NCBI RefSeq assembly: GCF_900095735.1
Contig: NZ_FNLO01000015.1
Coordinates: 62,001-126,000 of the forward strand
From: Chitinasiproducens palmae
GTDB taxonomy: Bacteria; Pseudomonadota; Gammaproteobacteria; Burkholderiales; Burkholderiaceae
Length of the DNA: 64,000 nt
Reading direction: 5' to 3'
The position numbers and the translations under genes are program-made. Under the pieces are notes generated by a model. The model ran no database searches, was not told where the DNA came from, and saw only the letters and a program-made list of their open reading frames with translations. Positions 56,461 through 64,000 of this stretch are shown in pieces (position 1 is the first letter of the stretch; each line of letters starts with the position of its first letter).

Positions 56461-58056
56461 TCAGAGCGTCTCGTACAGCGGCAGCGTGAGGAACTCGTCG
56501 AAGCCGTCGCCAGTGGACATCCGCTCGAAGACCTGGGCAGCCCGATCGTAGGTGGCACCGTCGCCGCCGACGGCGGTCTTCACCCGCGTCAGTTCTTCGC
56601 CGATCATCCGCCGCACCATCTCCACGTCGATGCGGCGCCCGTCATCGAGACGCCCCTTCGGCGAGTGCAGCCATTGCCAGACCTGCGAACGGGAAATCTC
56701 CGCGGTCGCCGCGTCTTCCATCAGGTTGTTGATCGGCACACAGCCGTTACCCGCCAGCCACGCCCCCAGATAATGGATGCTGACGTTGATGTTGGCGCGC
56801 AGGCCCGCTTCGGTGATCGGCGTTTCGGGTTGGAAATCGAGCAGGTCCTTTGCGCCGACCGAGACGTCGTCGCGCTGCTTGTCGATCTGGTTCGGCGCGT
56901 CGCCAAGCACGGCGACGAAGGCCTCCATCGCCACCGGCACCAGGCCCGGATGCGCGACCCAGCCGCCATCGTAGCCATCGCCCGCGTCGCGCGCCTTGTC
57001 GCTGCGCACGCCGGCCAGCGCGCGTTCGTTCGCTGCCGCGTCGTTCTTGATCGGGATCAGCGCGCTCATGCCGCCGATTGCCGGCGCCTGGCGGCGGTGG
57101 CAGGTCTTCAGCAGGAGCAACGCGTACGCGCGCATGAACGGCACCGTCATCGTGATGCGCGCGCGCTCGGCCAGACAGAAACCCTCGCGCTTGCGGAACT
57201 TCTTGATCGCCGAGAAGATATAGTCCCAGCGTCCGGCGTTCAGTCCTGCGCTGTGCTCGCGAAGCTCGTAGAGGATCTCGTCCATCTCGAACGCGGCGAG
57301 AATCGATTCGATCAGCACGGTCGCGCGAATCGAGCCGCGCGGCACGTCGAGCGCTTCCTGCGCGTGCACGAAGATATCGTTCCACAGCCGTGCCTCGAGA
57401 TGGCTCTCCATCTTCGGCAGGTAGAAATATGGACCGGCGCCGCGCGCCAGTTGCGCCTTCGCGTTGTGGAAGAAGAACAGCGCGAAATCGAAGATGCCGC
57501 CGGAGACGCGCTGGCCGTCGACCGTCACATGCTTTTCGTCCAGATGCCAGCCGCGCGGCCGCACCAGCAAGGTGGCGATCTTGTCGTTGAGTCGATACGA
57601 CTTGCCGTTCTGCTCAAGGGAGATCTCGCGCCGGATCGCGTCGCGCAGGTTGATCTGGCCCGCGATCTGGTTGCGCCACAGCGGCGCGTTGGCGTCCTCG
57701 AAGTCGGCCATGAAGGCGTCGGCGCCCGAGTTCAGCGCGTTGATCACCATCTTGCGGTCGACCGGACCGGTGATCTCGACACGCCGGCAGCGGAGCGCTT
57801 CGGGCAACGGCGCAATGCGCCAGTCGCCGTCGCGCACGGCCTGCGTGTCGGGCAGGAAATCGGGACGCTCGCCGGCATCGAAGCGCGCGGCGCGTTCGCG
57901 GCGCGCCTGCAGCAGTGCCTGGCGCCGCGGCTCGAAGCGGCGGTGCAAGGCGGCCACGAAGGCAAGCGCCGCTGGCGTGAGGATGCTGTCGAAGCCTGCT
58001 TCGAGCGGTGCCTCGATGCGCATGCCGTCGGGCAGTGCTGGCTGGGGCTGGTTCAT
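56461..58056 (-). CDS. aceB: Malate synthase A (glyoxylate shunt)
   Basis: A 531-residue enzyme, the canonical length, that joins glyoxylate and acetyl-CoA to malate. [34 protein letters not shown], and [23 protein letters not shown] contain the Arg, Glu and Asp that bind Mg and glyoxylate. [26 protein letters not shown] is the signature region. GGAG lies 8 bases before the ATG. It is divergent from a LysR gene. Confidence 0.96.
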   Translation of the reverse strand: MNQPQPALPDGMRIEAPLEAGFDSILTPAALAFVAALHRRFEPRRQALLQARRERAARFDAGERPDFLPDTQAVRDGDWRIAPLPEALRCRRVEITGPVDRKMVINALNSGADAFMADFEDANAPLWRNQIAGQINLRDAIRREISLEQNGKSYRLNDKIATLLVRPRGWHLDEKHVTVDGQRVSGGIFDFALFFFHNAKAQLARGAGPYFYLPKMESHLEARLWNDIFVHAQEALDVPRGSIRATVLIESILAAFEMDEILYELREHSAGLNAGRWDYIFSAIKKFRKREGFCLAERARITMTVPFMRAYALLLLKTCHRRQAPAIGGMSALIPIKNDAAANERALAGVRSDKARDAGDGYDGGWVAHPGLVPVAMEAFVAVLGDAPNQIDKQRDDVSVGAKDLLDFQPETPITEAGLRANINVSIHYLGAWLAGNGCVPINNLMEDAATAEISRSQVWQWLHSPKGRLDDGRRIDVEMVRRMIGEELTRVKTAVGGDGATYDRAAQVFERMSTGDGFDEFLTLPLYETL

Positions 58057-58205
58057 GGTTCGTCTCCGGTCGGTCTTTGCTGATGAGAACGCGCGCCGGC
58101 GGCGGAGCATGCTCGCCCTGCTCTTCCGACAGCCTGTGGAACCGATTGTATTGACGCACCTCCGGTAAATAAACATCGGCCAGATCATTTCATCTTTTAC
58201 TTTTT

Positions 58206-58219
58206 GTCCTATAAAGGAC
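58206..58219. promoter_or_regulatory. Inverted repeat in the aceB/lysR spacer
   Basis: GTCCT-ATAA-AGGAC is a perfect short palindrome in an A+T-rich patch between the divergent aceB and LysR genes, and may be an operator. It is not the classical T-N11-A LysR box. Confidence 0.3.
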
Positions 58220-58248
58220 GGAACCACCCGCCCGCACGAGGCCACGCC

Positions 58249-59196
58249 ATGCCCAGACTCAAGCAGATCCAGACCTTCGTGGACGTCGCCGCGCGCGGCA
58301 GCCTGTCGGCGGCGGCACAGGCCGAAGGCGTCGTCCCCGCCATCGTCGGCAGGCGCCTGAACGCGTTGGAGGAGCGGCTGGGCGTCAAGCTGCTGATCCG
58401 GACGACGCGGCGCGTGTCGTTGACGCGCGAGGGCGAACTGTTCCTCGAAGACTGCCAGCGCATCCTCGGCGAACTCGAAGAGGCCGAGGAAAGCATCGGC
58501 GCCGGCATCGCGGCGGCCAGCGGCCATCTGCGGGTGACGGCGCCGGCCGGCTTCGGCCGACAGCACGTGGCGCCGCTGATGCCGGCCTTTCTCGAAACCT
58601 TCCCGGCGGTCACGCTGTCGCTCGATCTCAGCGATCGCGTCGTCGACCTGGTCGAGGAAGGCTACGACTGTGCGGTACGGCTGGGCGACCTGCCGGACTC
58701 GACATTGAGCGCGGTGCGGCTCGGCGAGACGCCGCGCGTCTGCGTCGCTTCGCCCACCTACCTCGCGCGCCACGGCACGCCGGCCACGCCCAACGATCTG
58801 CATCGGCACCGATGCCTGGTGCTGGGCGACGGCCCGCATCGCCAGCGCGGCTGGACCTTCACCGTCGATCGCAAGCCGCTGACGGTGCGCGTCGATGGCG
58901 CGATGCGCTGTTCGGACGGCGCGGTGATCCACGCCTGGTGCCTCGCGCACCAGGGGCTTGCCTGGCGCTCATGGTGGGAAGTGGGCGAAGACGTGCGCGC
59001 CGGCCGACTGGTGCCGGTGCTCGACCGCCACGCGGCGCCGCCGACCGGCATCCACGCGGTGTTTCCGCATCGCCGCCATCTGCCCGCGCGCGTGCGCGCG
59101 CTGCTCGACCATCTGCGCGCCGCCTACGCGGGCGACCGCCGGCTCGGCCCCGACGACAGCATGCCGGCACTGGCCCGGCCCGCTCAGAACCTGTGA
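58249..59196 (+). CDS. LysR-family transcriptional regulator
   Basis: A 315-residue regulator. The N-terminal winged helix ([45 protein letters not shown]) is followed by a substrate domain (about 90-295) of the type that includes many CrgA/AaeR-like proteins. It is divergent from aceB across 192 bases and may regulate it. GAGG precedes the ATG at 58249. Its end overlaps the convergent TonB receptor gene by 13 bases. Confidence 0.92.
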   Translation: MPRLKQIQTFVDVAARGSLSAAAQAEGVVPAIVGRRLNALEERLGVKLLIRTTRRVSLTREGELFLEDCQRILGELEEAEESIGAGIAAASGHLRVTAPAGFGRQHVAPLMPAFLETFPAVTLSLDLSDRVVDLVEEGYDCAVRLGDLPDSTLSAVRLGETPRVCVASPTYLARHGTPATPNDLHRHRCLVLGDGPHRQRGWTFTVDRKPLTVRVDGAMRCSDGAVIHAWCLAHQGLAWRSWWEVGEDVRAGRLVPVLDRHAAPPTGIHAVFPHRRHLPARVRALLDHLRAAYAGDRRLGPDDSMPALARPAQNL

Positions 59197-61448
59197 TCGA
59201 GGACCAGCTCGACGCGCCGGTCGTTGCCGAGCAGCCATTGCGTGGCGTTGTAATACGCGGTCTGGGCGTAGCGCTTGTCGAACAGGTTGTAGACGCGCGC
59301 GGTTACCGTAGTATCAGGACGCCAGCGCCATGCGACCGACGCGTCGACGGTCGCGTACGATCCCATCGACAGCGTGTTGGCGTTGTCCGCGAAGCGGCGG
59401 CCGACGTAGCGCAACCCGGCCGTCGATGTCCACTGCGGCGCGAAACGCCAGCTCACCCAGACGTTGGCGAGCTGCTGCGGCACGTCGGTCGGCACGTTGC
59501 CCGCCCGTGACACCGCCGCGCCGCCGCTGCTGTCGACGAAATCGTCGTAGCGGGCACGCAGCAGGGCAAGATTCGCGTCGACGCGCCAATCGTTGGCCAG
59601 CGCCATGCCGACACTGGCTTCGACGCCACGCGACGACTGCCGGCCCACCGGCATCACCTGCGTCGGGTCGGCCGGGTCCGCACTCAACAGATTGCGCTTG
59701 ACGATCTCGTAGAAGGCCAGCGTCCAGTCGCCACGTCCGCCGAGAAACGTCTGCTTGACGCCCACCTCGATCTGCCGGCCCGTCGCCTGCGGGTAGCGCG
59801 CGGCGTTCGGGCTGAGCATCAGGATGGTGCCGAGCGGGTCGGCCGCGCTCGACACCTGCGCGTACACCGAGACGGTCGGCAGCACGTCGTAGACGGTGCC
59901 GATGCGCCAGCCGGTGTGCGCGAATACCACCCGCAGCGGCGCCGTGCCGTCGTCGCGCAAGCCGATGCGGCCGACATTCGCATGGTCGTAGCGCAAACCG
60001 GTGACGACGGACCACCGCGTGTTCAAGGCCAACCGGTCTTCCGCGAAGAACGCATACTGATTGGCTTGCGTGCGGTAGGCCGGCGCAGTGCCGTCGGGGT
60101 TCAGGAAGCCGCCCGGATCGCCGCCGTAGATGCCGACGACGCTGCTCGCTGGATCGCCGCTGTTGTTGGTGTGCTGGAACGTCGTGTGATTCATCTCGAC
60201 GCCCGCCGAGAACAGGTTGTCCATGCCGAACACGCGTCCGTCGGCCTTCAAGGTGGTCACGTTGCCCACCTGCCGCTGCTCGTGAAGGATTTCGGTATAG
60301 GCGCTGCGCTCGACCAGCGACGTGCCCGGCAGCCACGTGTAGTACTCGGCATTGCGCCAGTGCCGGTCGCTGCGCATGTAATACACGGTGCTGTTCAGCG
60401 ACACGCCATCGCCGAGCCGCCATTCGGCGCCGAGCGTGGTCCAGCTGTCGCGATAGCTGATCAACGCGTCGCCCACGTTGTAATTGCGCGAGAACGTCGA
60501 GGGATCGAAGCGGCCCGCGATCAGCGGCGTACCGAAGTAGCGCATCGGATGCTGCCAGCCCTGCGCATGCGACAAGGTCACCGCGACATCACGGTTCACC
60601 CGGAAGCGCAGCGCGCCGGAGATCGACAGATTGCGCGAGTCGCCCGCGTCGACCCAGTTGTTCGACCGGTTGCCGCTGACATCGAAGCGATACGACAGTC
60701 GATCGTTGACCGCGCCGCCGCTGCCGAACGCCGCGCGCGCGGTGCCCTCGGTGCCGATGCCAAGCTGCACTTCGTTCTCGATCGGCGTTTGCGTCGGCTT
60801 CTTCGGCACGACATTGACCACGCCGCCGATCGCCCCTTCGCCATAGATCACCGAAGCCGGGCCACGCAGCACGTCGATGTGATCGACGGCCCACGTATCG
60901 AACGGGTAGGTAACGCCGAGCGCGCCATACGGGCGCACGCCGTCATAGAGCTGCATCACCGAACCGCTGTCGGTGAAGCCGCGCGCGCCCAACGCCGAAC
61001 CGCCGTTGCCCGGATGCGGCAACGCGCTGATGCCGGTGGCGCGACTGACCGCGTCGATCACCAGCGCGTCGCCGCGCGTCTCCAACGTGGCGCGCGTGAT
61101 GCGCTCGACACTTGCCGGGGTCTCGCGCTCGGTCAGTCCGAGGTGGGAACCGGTGCCGACCGGCACATCCTGAGCGGCAGCGGCGCGCGTCTCGATGAGG
61201 GGCAGCGCATCGCCGGTGGTTGCGGCTTCGCCGCTGGGCTCCGCCAACGGCTCGGTGGCGGCGCTATCGGCTCTCGGCGACGGCACACTGGCCGGCGCGG
61301 CCGCCGCCACCGTGGAAGCCGCGCACAGGCCGAGCGCGGCCGCCGGCGGCCAGACACGGCGAAGCGCCCAACTCAGCAAGGCGGCGGTGGAAAGCGGGGT
61401 GCGCAGCGCATGAATGGCGCGCGGCGCGGAACATCGAGAGGAGGACAT
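59184..61448 (-). CDS. TonB-dependent receptor
   Basis: A 754-residue outer membrane receptor. Signal segment to about residue 50, then a plug (ETPASVERITRATLETRGDALVIDAV; IDVLRGPASVIYGEGAIGGVVNVV) and a barrel ending in HRF. There is no STN signalling domain and no Fur box upstream. A DUF2946 gene precedes it on the same strand, so copper or another metal chelate is a reasonable ligand guess; a siderophore is the alternative. Confidence 0.9.
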   Translation of the reverse strand: MSSSRCSAPRAIHALRTPLSTAALLSWALRRVWPPAAALGLCAASTVAAAAPASVPSPRADSAATEPLAEPSGEAATTGDALPLIETRAAAAQDVPVGTGSHLGLTERETPASVERITRATLETRGDALVIDAVSRATGISALPHPGNGGSALGARGFTDSGSVMQLYDGVRPYGALGVTYPFDTWAVDHIDVLRGPASVIYGEGAIGGVVNVVPKKPTQTPIENEVQLGIGTEGTARAAFGSGGAVNDRLSYRFDVSGNRSNNWVDAGDSRNLSISGALRFRVNRDVAVTLSHAQGWQHPMRYFGTPLIAGRFDPSTFSRNYNVGDALISYRDSWTTLGAEWRLGDGVSLNSTVYYMRSDRHWRNAEYYTWLPGTSLVERSAYTEILHEQRQVGNVTTLKADGRVFGMDNLFSAGVEMNHTTFQHTNNSGDPASSVVGIYGGDPGGFLNPDGTAPAYRTQANQYAFFAEDRLALNTRWSVVTGLRYDHANVGRIGLRDDGTAPLRVVFAHTGWRIGTVYDVLPTVSVYAQVSSAADPLGTILMLSPNAARYPQATGRQIEVGVKQTFLGGRGDWTLAFYEIVKRNLLSADPADPTQVMPVGRQSSRGVEASVGMALANDWRVDANLALLRARYDDFVDSSGGAAVSRAGNVPTDVPQQLANVWVSWRFAPQWTSTAGLRYVGRRFADNANTLSMGSYATVDASVAWRWRPDTTVTARVYNLFDKRYAQTAYYNATQWLLGNDRRVELVLDHRF

Positions 61449-61916
61449 GTCGGTTCGAATCCGGATCGGGCATGGCCCCGTGCTCCGCCGTGGGACGACG
61501 TCAGGCCACCGGCGCGCAGGTCGGCAAGCGAATCGCCTGAGCAGGTGGCAGGCGAAATGGCGAGCCGACGCGCCGCGGCGGTCTGGAAGGCACGGGTGAC
61601 GACGGATGGGACACGCCGGCGCGGCGGCCGCACCGGTAACGATGCGAGCGCGCGCAAAGCGCGAGGCCGAGGTGCACGACGTTGCATCGCAGCGCTCATG
61701 CACGCCAGCTCAGGCACGCCAGCTCAGGCACGCAAGTTCAGGCACGCAAGTTTAGGCACGTCTGCTCACGCGGGGCAGCGGCCATCACACGGTCGTGCCG
61801 AGCGTGGGTGCGAGGTGTGCGTGCATGCAAGCGCCGGCGACAGCCGGCAACGACCGCCCGGCACAACGAGCCGCAGCCGCGGACGGCGAGCGGTGGCGGC
61901 GCCAAGCCTCGATGCT
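61449..61916. other. Intergenic region with 14-bp repeats
   Basis: A 468-base space between the DUF2946 gene and the receptor gene, both on the minus strand. It contains the repeat at 61701-61770 and no convincing gene or promoter. Confidence 0.5.
61701..61770. repeat. 14-bp tandem repeat
   Basis: Five units of CACGCCAGCTCAGG or close variants. The first two are perfect, the third and fourth read CACGCAAGTT(C/T)AGG and the fifth is degenerate. Confidence 0.9.
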
Positions 61917-62744
61917 TCAGCAGGCGAGTCCCATTGCAGGCAACGGCGCCCGCGGCGGCGCACGCGAACCGACCGGCTGGAAGGCCCATCTGCGCAGATG
62001 GAGCGGGATGGGCTGCGGGAAGGTAAGGAAAAAGCGCGATCGTGCTGCCGCCAGCAGCACGACGATCAGCAAGGCGGTGGTCAGCAGCAGCGAAGCAAAG
62101 CCGCACGGCGCATGGACGTCACCCGCCTCCGAGTGATGGCCGTGGCCACCCTCGTCGCCGTCGGCGTGCTGGCCGTGCGCAACGTGGCTTGCTCTGGCCT
62201 GCGGGCCATCGCCACGCAGCACGGCTTGATCGTTTTGCACGATCGTCATCGCATGCTCGTGCATCCGATGCTGAGCGGCGGACGCGTCGTGCGGTTGCCC
62301 GCGCGTGAGGTCACGCCCGGCACTGGCCGCGGCCGCCACCAGTATGTCGGCGCCTGCATCGGCGCCTGCATTGGCGCCTGCATTGGCGCCTTCGTCAGCC
62401 GATTCGTCACCGAATTCGGCAACTGCCGCGTCGGCACTTTCGTCCGCCGCAGCGGCCGCACTGGATGCATGGTCCGCGCCCGATGCGGGCACCGGCGCTC
62501 CGGTCATGCGCAGGCCGCCATGACCCACCATGTGCATCGGCGACAGCCGGCGGGCGGCGGCATCCCACGCCAGCGGGCCTTCACCGTCGCAAAACGCCAG
62601 ACCGCCGTCGACACCGCCCGCCGGCATGAAGCCGGCCGGGATCAACGCTCGCAGCAGGACGATCACCGCCAGCAGCGCAAACAGCACGCGGCGCAGCGCA
62701 TGCTGCGCCGGGCGACGTGGGACGAGAGCGCGCGGGCGGTTCAT
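61917..62744 (-). CDS. DUF2946-like membrane protein, second copy
   Basis: A 275-residue paralogue of the protein at 52497. N-terminal helix ending LLRALIPAGFM, then LAFCDGEGP, a long variable middle with several His and a 12-bp repeat encoding Gly-Ala-Asn/Asp-Ala units, a His-rich HGQHADGDEGGHGHH patch, and a second helix after CGFASL. It lies upstream of the TonB receptor gene, 468 bases away. ATG at 62744 is chosen because it directly precedes the basic leader and helix; TAGAAT lies 8 bases before it. Confidence 0.72.
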   Translation of the reverse strand: MNRPRALVPRRPAQHALRRVLFALLAVIVLLRALIPAGFMPAGGVDGGLAFCDGEGPLAWDAAARRLSPMHMVGHGGLRMTGAPVPASGADHASSAAAAADESADAAVAEFGDESADEGANAGANAGADAGADILVAAAASAGRDLTRGQPHDASAAQHRMHEHAMTIVQNDQAVLRGDGPQARASHVAHGQHADGDEGGHGHHSEAGDVHAPCGFASLLLTTALLIVVLLAAARSRFFLTFPQPIPLHLRRWAFQPVGSRAPPRAPLPAMGLAC

Positions 62745-62752
62745 GGGACGCG

Positions 62753-62758
62753 ATTCTA
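62753..62758 (-). promoter_or_regulatory. Candidate -10 element (TAGAAT) for the second DUF2946 gene
   Basis: TAGAAT on the minus strand ends 8 bases before the ATG, again consistent with a leaderless transcript. No ribosome binding site and no strong -35 element are seen. Confidence 0.3.
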
Positions 62759-62840
62759 ATCGAAGCGCGCGGCGATTCGGTGTACGGCGCGACACGGCCG
62801 CGCTGTCCGCACTACAGGGATCGCGCCCGCGGAACCGGCT

Positions 62841-63596
62841 TCAGCCGCGCCCGACGAAGGGCATCTTCGTGGCCATCACCGTCATCGTCTGGATATTCGC
62901 GTCGAGCGGCAGCGACGCGATGTAGCGCACCGCGTCGGCCACATGGCGCACGTCCATCAACGGCTCAACCGCGATCTCGCCATTCGCCTGCGGCACGCCG
63001 CGCGCCATGCGTTCGGCCATCTCGGTTGCGGCGTTGCCGATGTCCAGTTGCGAACAGGCGATGTCGTACGCGCGTCCGTCGAGCGAGATCGATTTGGTCA
63101 GGCCGCTCACCGCGTGCTTGGTGGCCGTGTAGGGCGCGCTGTTCGGTCGCGGCGCGTGCGCCGAAATCGAGCCATTGTTGATGATGCGCCCACCGCCCGG
63201 CGTCTGGCGCCGCATCATGCCGAACGCACCGCGCGCGCACAGGAACATGCCGGTCAGATTGGTATCGACGACCGCGCGCCACTGTTCGACCGTCAGCTCG
63301 TCGAACGGCACCGCCGGCGCGCCGATGCCGGCGTTGTTGAACAGCACGTCGAGGCGGCCGAAGCGTGCGCGGATCGCCGCGAACAGCGCCTCGACCTGAT
63401 CCGGCTGCGCGACATCGCAGGCGAACGCCATCGCCTCGCCGCCGCGCTCGGCAACCTCCGCGGCCCACGCATCGAGTGCGTCCTGCTTTCGCGCCGTCCC
63501 GATCACACGATAGCCGTCGTCGGCCAATGCGTCGGCCACCGCCCGGCCAATGCCGCGCGAGGCTCCGGTGACCAGAGCAACCTTGCCTGCTTCCAT
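62841..63596 (-). CDS. SDR-family oxidoreductase
   Basis: A 251-residue short-chain dehydrogenase. TGASRGIG at 10-17 with a basic residue following suggests NADP(H). NNAG is present, as are the catalytic Ser (NNGSISA) and Tyr-Lys (YTATK). A GGAGGAG site precedes the ATG. It lies 22 bases after the glutathionyl-hydroquinone reductase gene and is probably in the same operon. Confidence 0.9.
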   Translation of the reverse strand: MEAGKVALVTGASRGIGRAVADALADDGYRVIGTARKQDALDAWAAEVAERGGEAMAFACDVAQPDQVEALFAAIRARFGRLDVLFNNAGIGAPAVPFDELTVEQWRAVVDTNLTGMFLCARGAFGMMRRQTPGGGRIINNGSISAHAPRPNSAPYTATKHAVSGLTKSISLDGRAYDIACSQLDIGNAATEMAERMARGVPQANGEIAVEPLMDVRHVADAVRYIASLPLDANIQTMTVMATKMPFVGRG

Positions 63597-63618
63597 GCGT
63601 TCTCCTCCGTTCGTTTTC

Positions 63619-63999
63619 TCAATGGTGCGATGCGCGCTGCCCGGCCAGCGCGCGTGTCGGCGGCGCGTCCAGATCGAGCAGCGGTCCCGCCGGCACGATG
63701 CCGCTCGGATCGAGTTGCGGATGACTCAAATAATAGTGACGCTTGATGTGGTCGATGTCGACGGTCGCCGCGATGCCGGGCGTGCGATACAGCTCCCGCG
63801 TATACGACCACAGGTTCGGATAATCGACCAGCCGGCGCAGATTGCATTTGAAGTGGCCGTGATAGACCAGATCGAAACGCAGCAGGGTCGGAAACAGCCG
63901 CCAGTCGGCCTCGGTCTGCGCGTCACCGCACAGATAGCGCTGCCCGCCAAGGCGCGCTTCGAGCCAGTCGAGCGTATCGAACAGTTGCCCGACCGCTTC
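63619..63999 (-). CDS. yqjG: Glutathionyl-hydroquinone reductase (YqjG/ECM4-like), 3' part
   Basis: The gene enters from beyond the window; 126 codons and a TGA stop are visible. The C-terminal GST helical domain shows [45 protein letters not shown] and the family-specific end [23 protein letters not shown]. These enzymes reduce glutathionyl-hydroquinones. The start and active-site Cys are outside the window. Confidence 0.9.
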   Translation of the reverse strand, partial: EAVGQLFDTLDWLEARLGGQRYLCGDAQTEADWRLFPTLLRFDLVYHGHFKCNLRRLVDYPNLWSYTRELYRTPGIAATVDIDHIKRHYYLSHPQLDPSGIVPAGPLLDLDAPPTRALAGQRASHH

Positions 64000-64000
64000 G

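Noticed and set aside
61449-61480. Fur box before the second TonB receptor gene
   Set aside because: The sequence upstream is GC-rich and has no GATAAT-like pattern, unlike the fecI promoter.
59916-62759. Open frame of 947 codons on the plus strand
   Set aside because: It lies across the TonB receptor and DUF2946 genes, which have clear families on the minus strand, and crosses a 14-bp repeat array; its product is low in complexity.

Overview
The window is GC-rich (roughly two thirds G+C by eye), densely coded DNA of a betaproteobacterium. The gene families point to Burkholderiales, most likely a Burkholderia or Paraburkholderia relative: a PagP with a Burkholderia-like sequence, a classical Gram-negative porin, a Tad/Flp pilus locus with a DUF3613 gene, DUF2946 copper-linked proteins and hydantoinase/TRAP-like catabolic clusters. 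This is judged from protein sequence alone; no rRNA, tRNA, CRISPR array, phage or insertion sequence was seen. Many adjacent genes overlap by 4 bases (ATGA or GTGA), so several tight operons can be read directly.

Layout. (1) 0.4-4.7 kb: a membrane M48 peptidase with a small membrane partner, an unknown membrane protein and YnfA. (2) 4.75-15.1 kb: a Fur box, then fecI-fecR-TonB receptor-periplasmic protein-macA-macB-outer membrane factor, followed by a TetR regulator. This is an iron-starvation locus that joins siderophore signalling and uptake to a tripartite exporter. (3) 15.3-28.7 kb, minus strand: a complete Tad/Flp type IVb pilus operon (flp, cpaA, cpaB, cpaC, cpaE, cpaF, tadB, tadC, tadD, DUF3613, tadE, tadG). 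It ends in a VpsR-like AAA+ regulator whose GAFTGA loop is altered. A low-GC 0.9 kb gap lies upstream of flp. (4) 30-37.7 kb: a lone receiver protein, a thioredoxin-reductase-like flavoprotein, an SDR, an aldehyde dehydrogenase, an AraC regulator and a divergent UbiD/UbiX decarboxylase pair.

(5) 38-51.7 kb: a catabolic and transport region. It has an ABC importer (binding protein, ATPase, permease) and an operon hyuA-hyuB-porin-TPP enzyme-FAD oxidoreductase that ends in a clear intrinsic terminator. Divergent from it are a second paralogous binding protein and an Asp/Glu/hydantoin racemase. The hydantoinase/oxoprolinase reading frame is interrupted by one in-frame amber codon. (6) 51.7-62.7 kb: pagP, then genes that look like copper handling (a DUF2946 protein, a PepSY membrane protein with a His-rich loop and a PCu(A)C chaperone). 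These are followed by a small unknown gene, aceB with a divergent LysR regulator, a second TonB receptor and a second DUF2946 gene. (7) 62.8 kb to the end: an SDR and the 3' part of a glutathionyl-hydroquinone reductase gene that runs off the window.

The intergenic spaces carry an unusual number of short tandem repeats with different units (6, 7, 11, 13, 14 and 19 bp). The observations most worth a second look are the amber codon in hyuA, the fusion of FecIRA signalling with a MacAB-type pump, the altered GAFTGA loop of the pilus-linked regulator, and the two DUF2946 genes with promoter -10 elements placed as for leaderless mRNAs.
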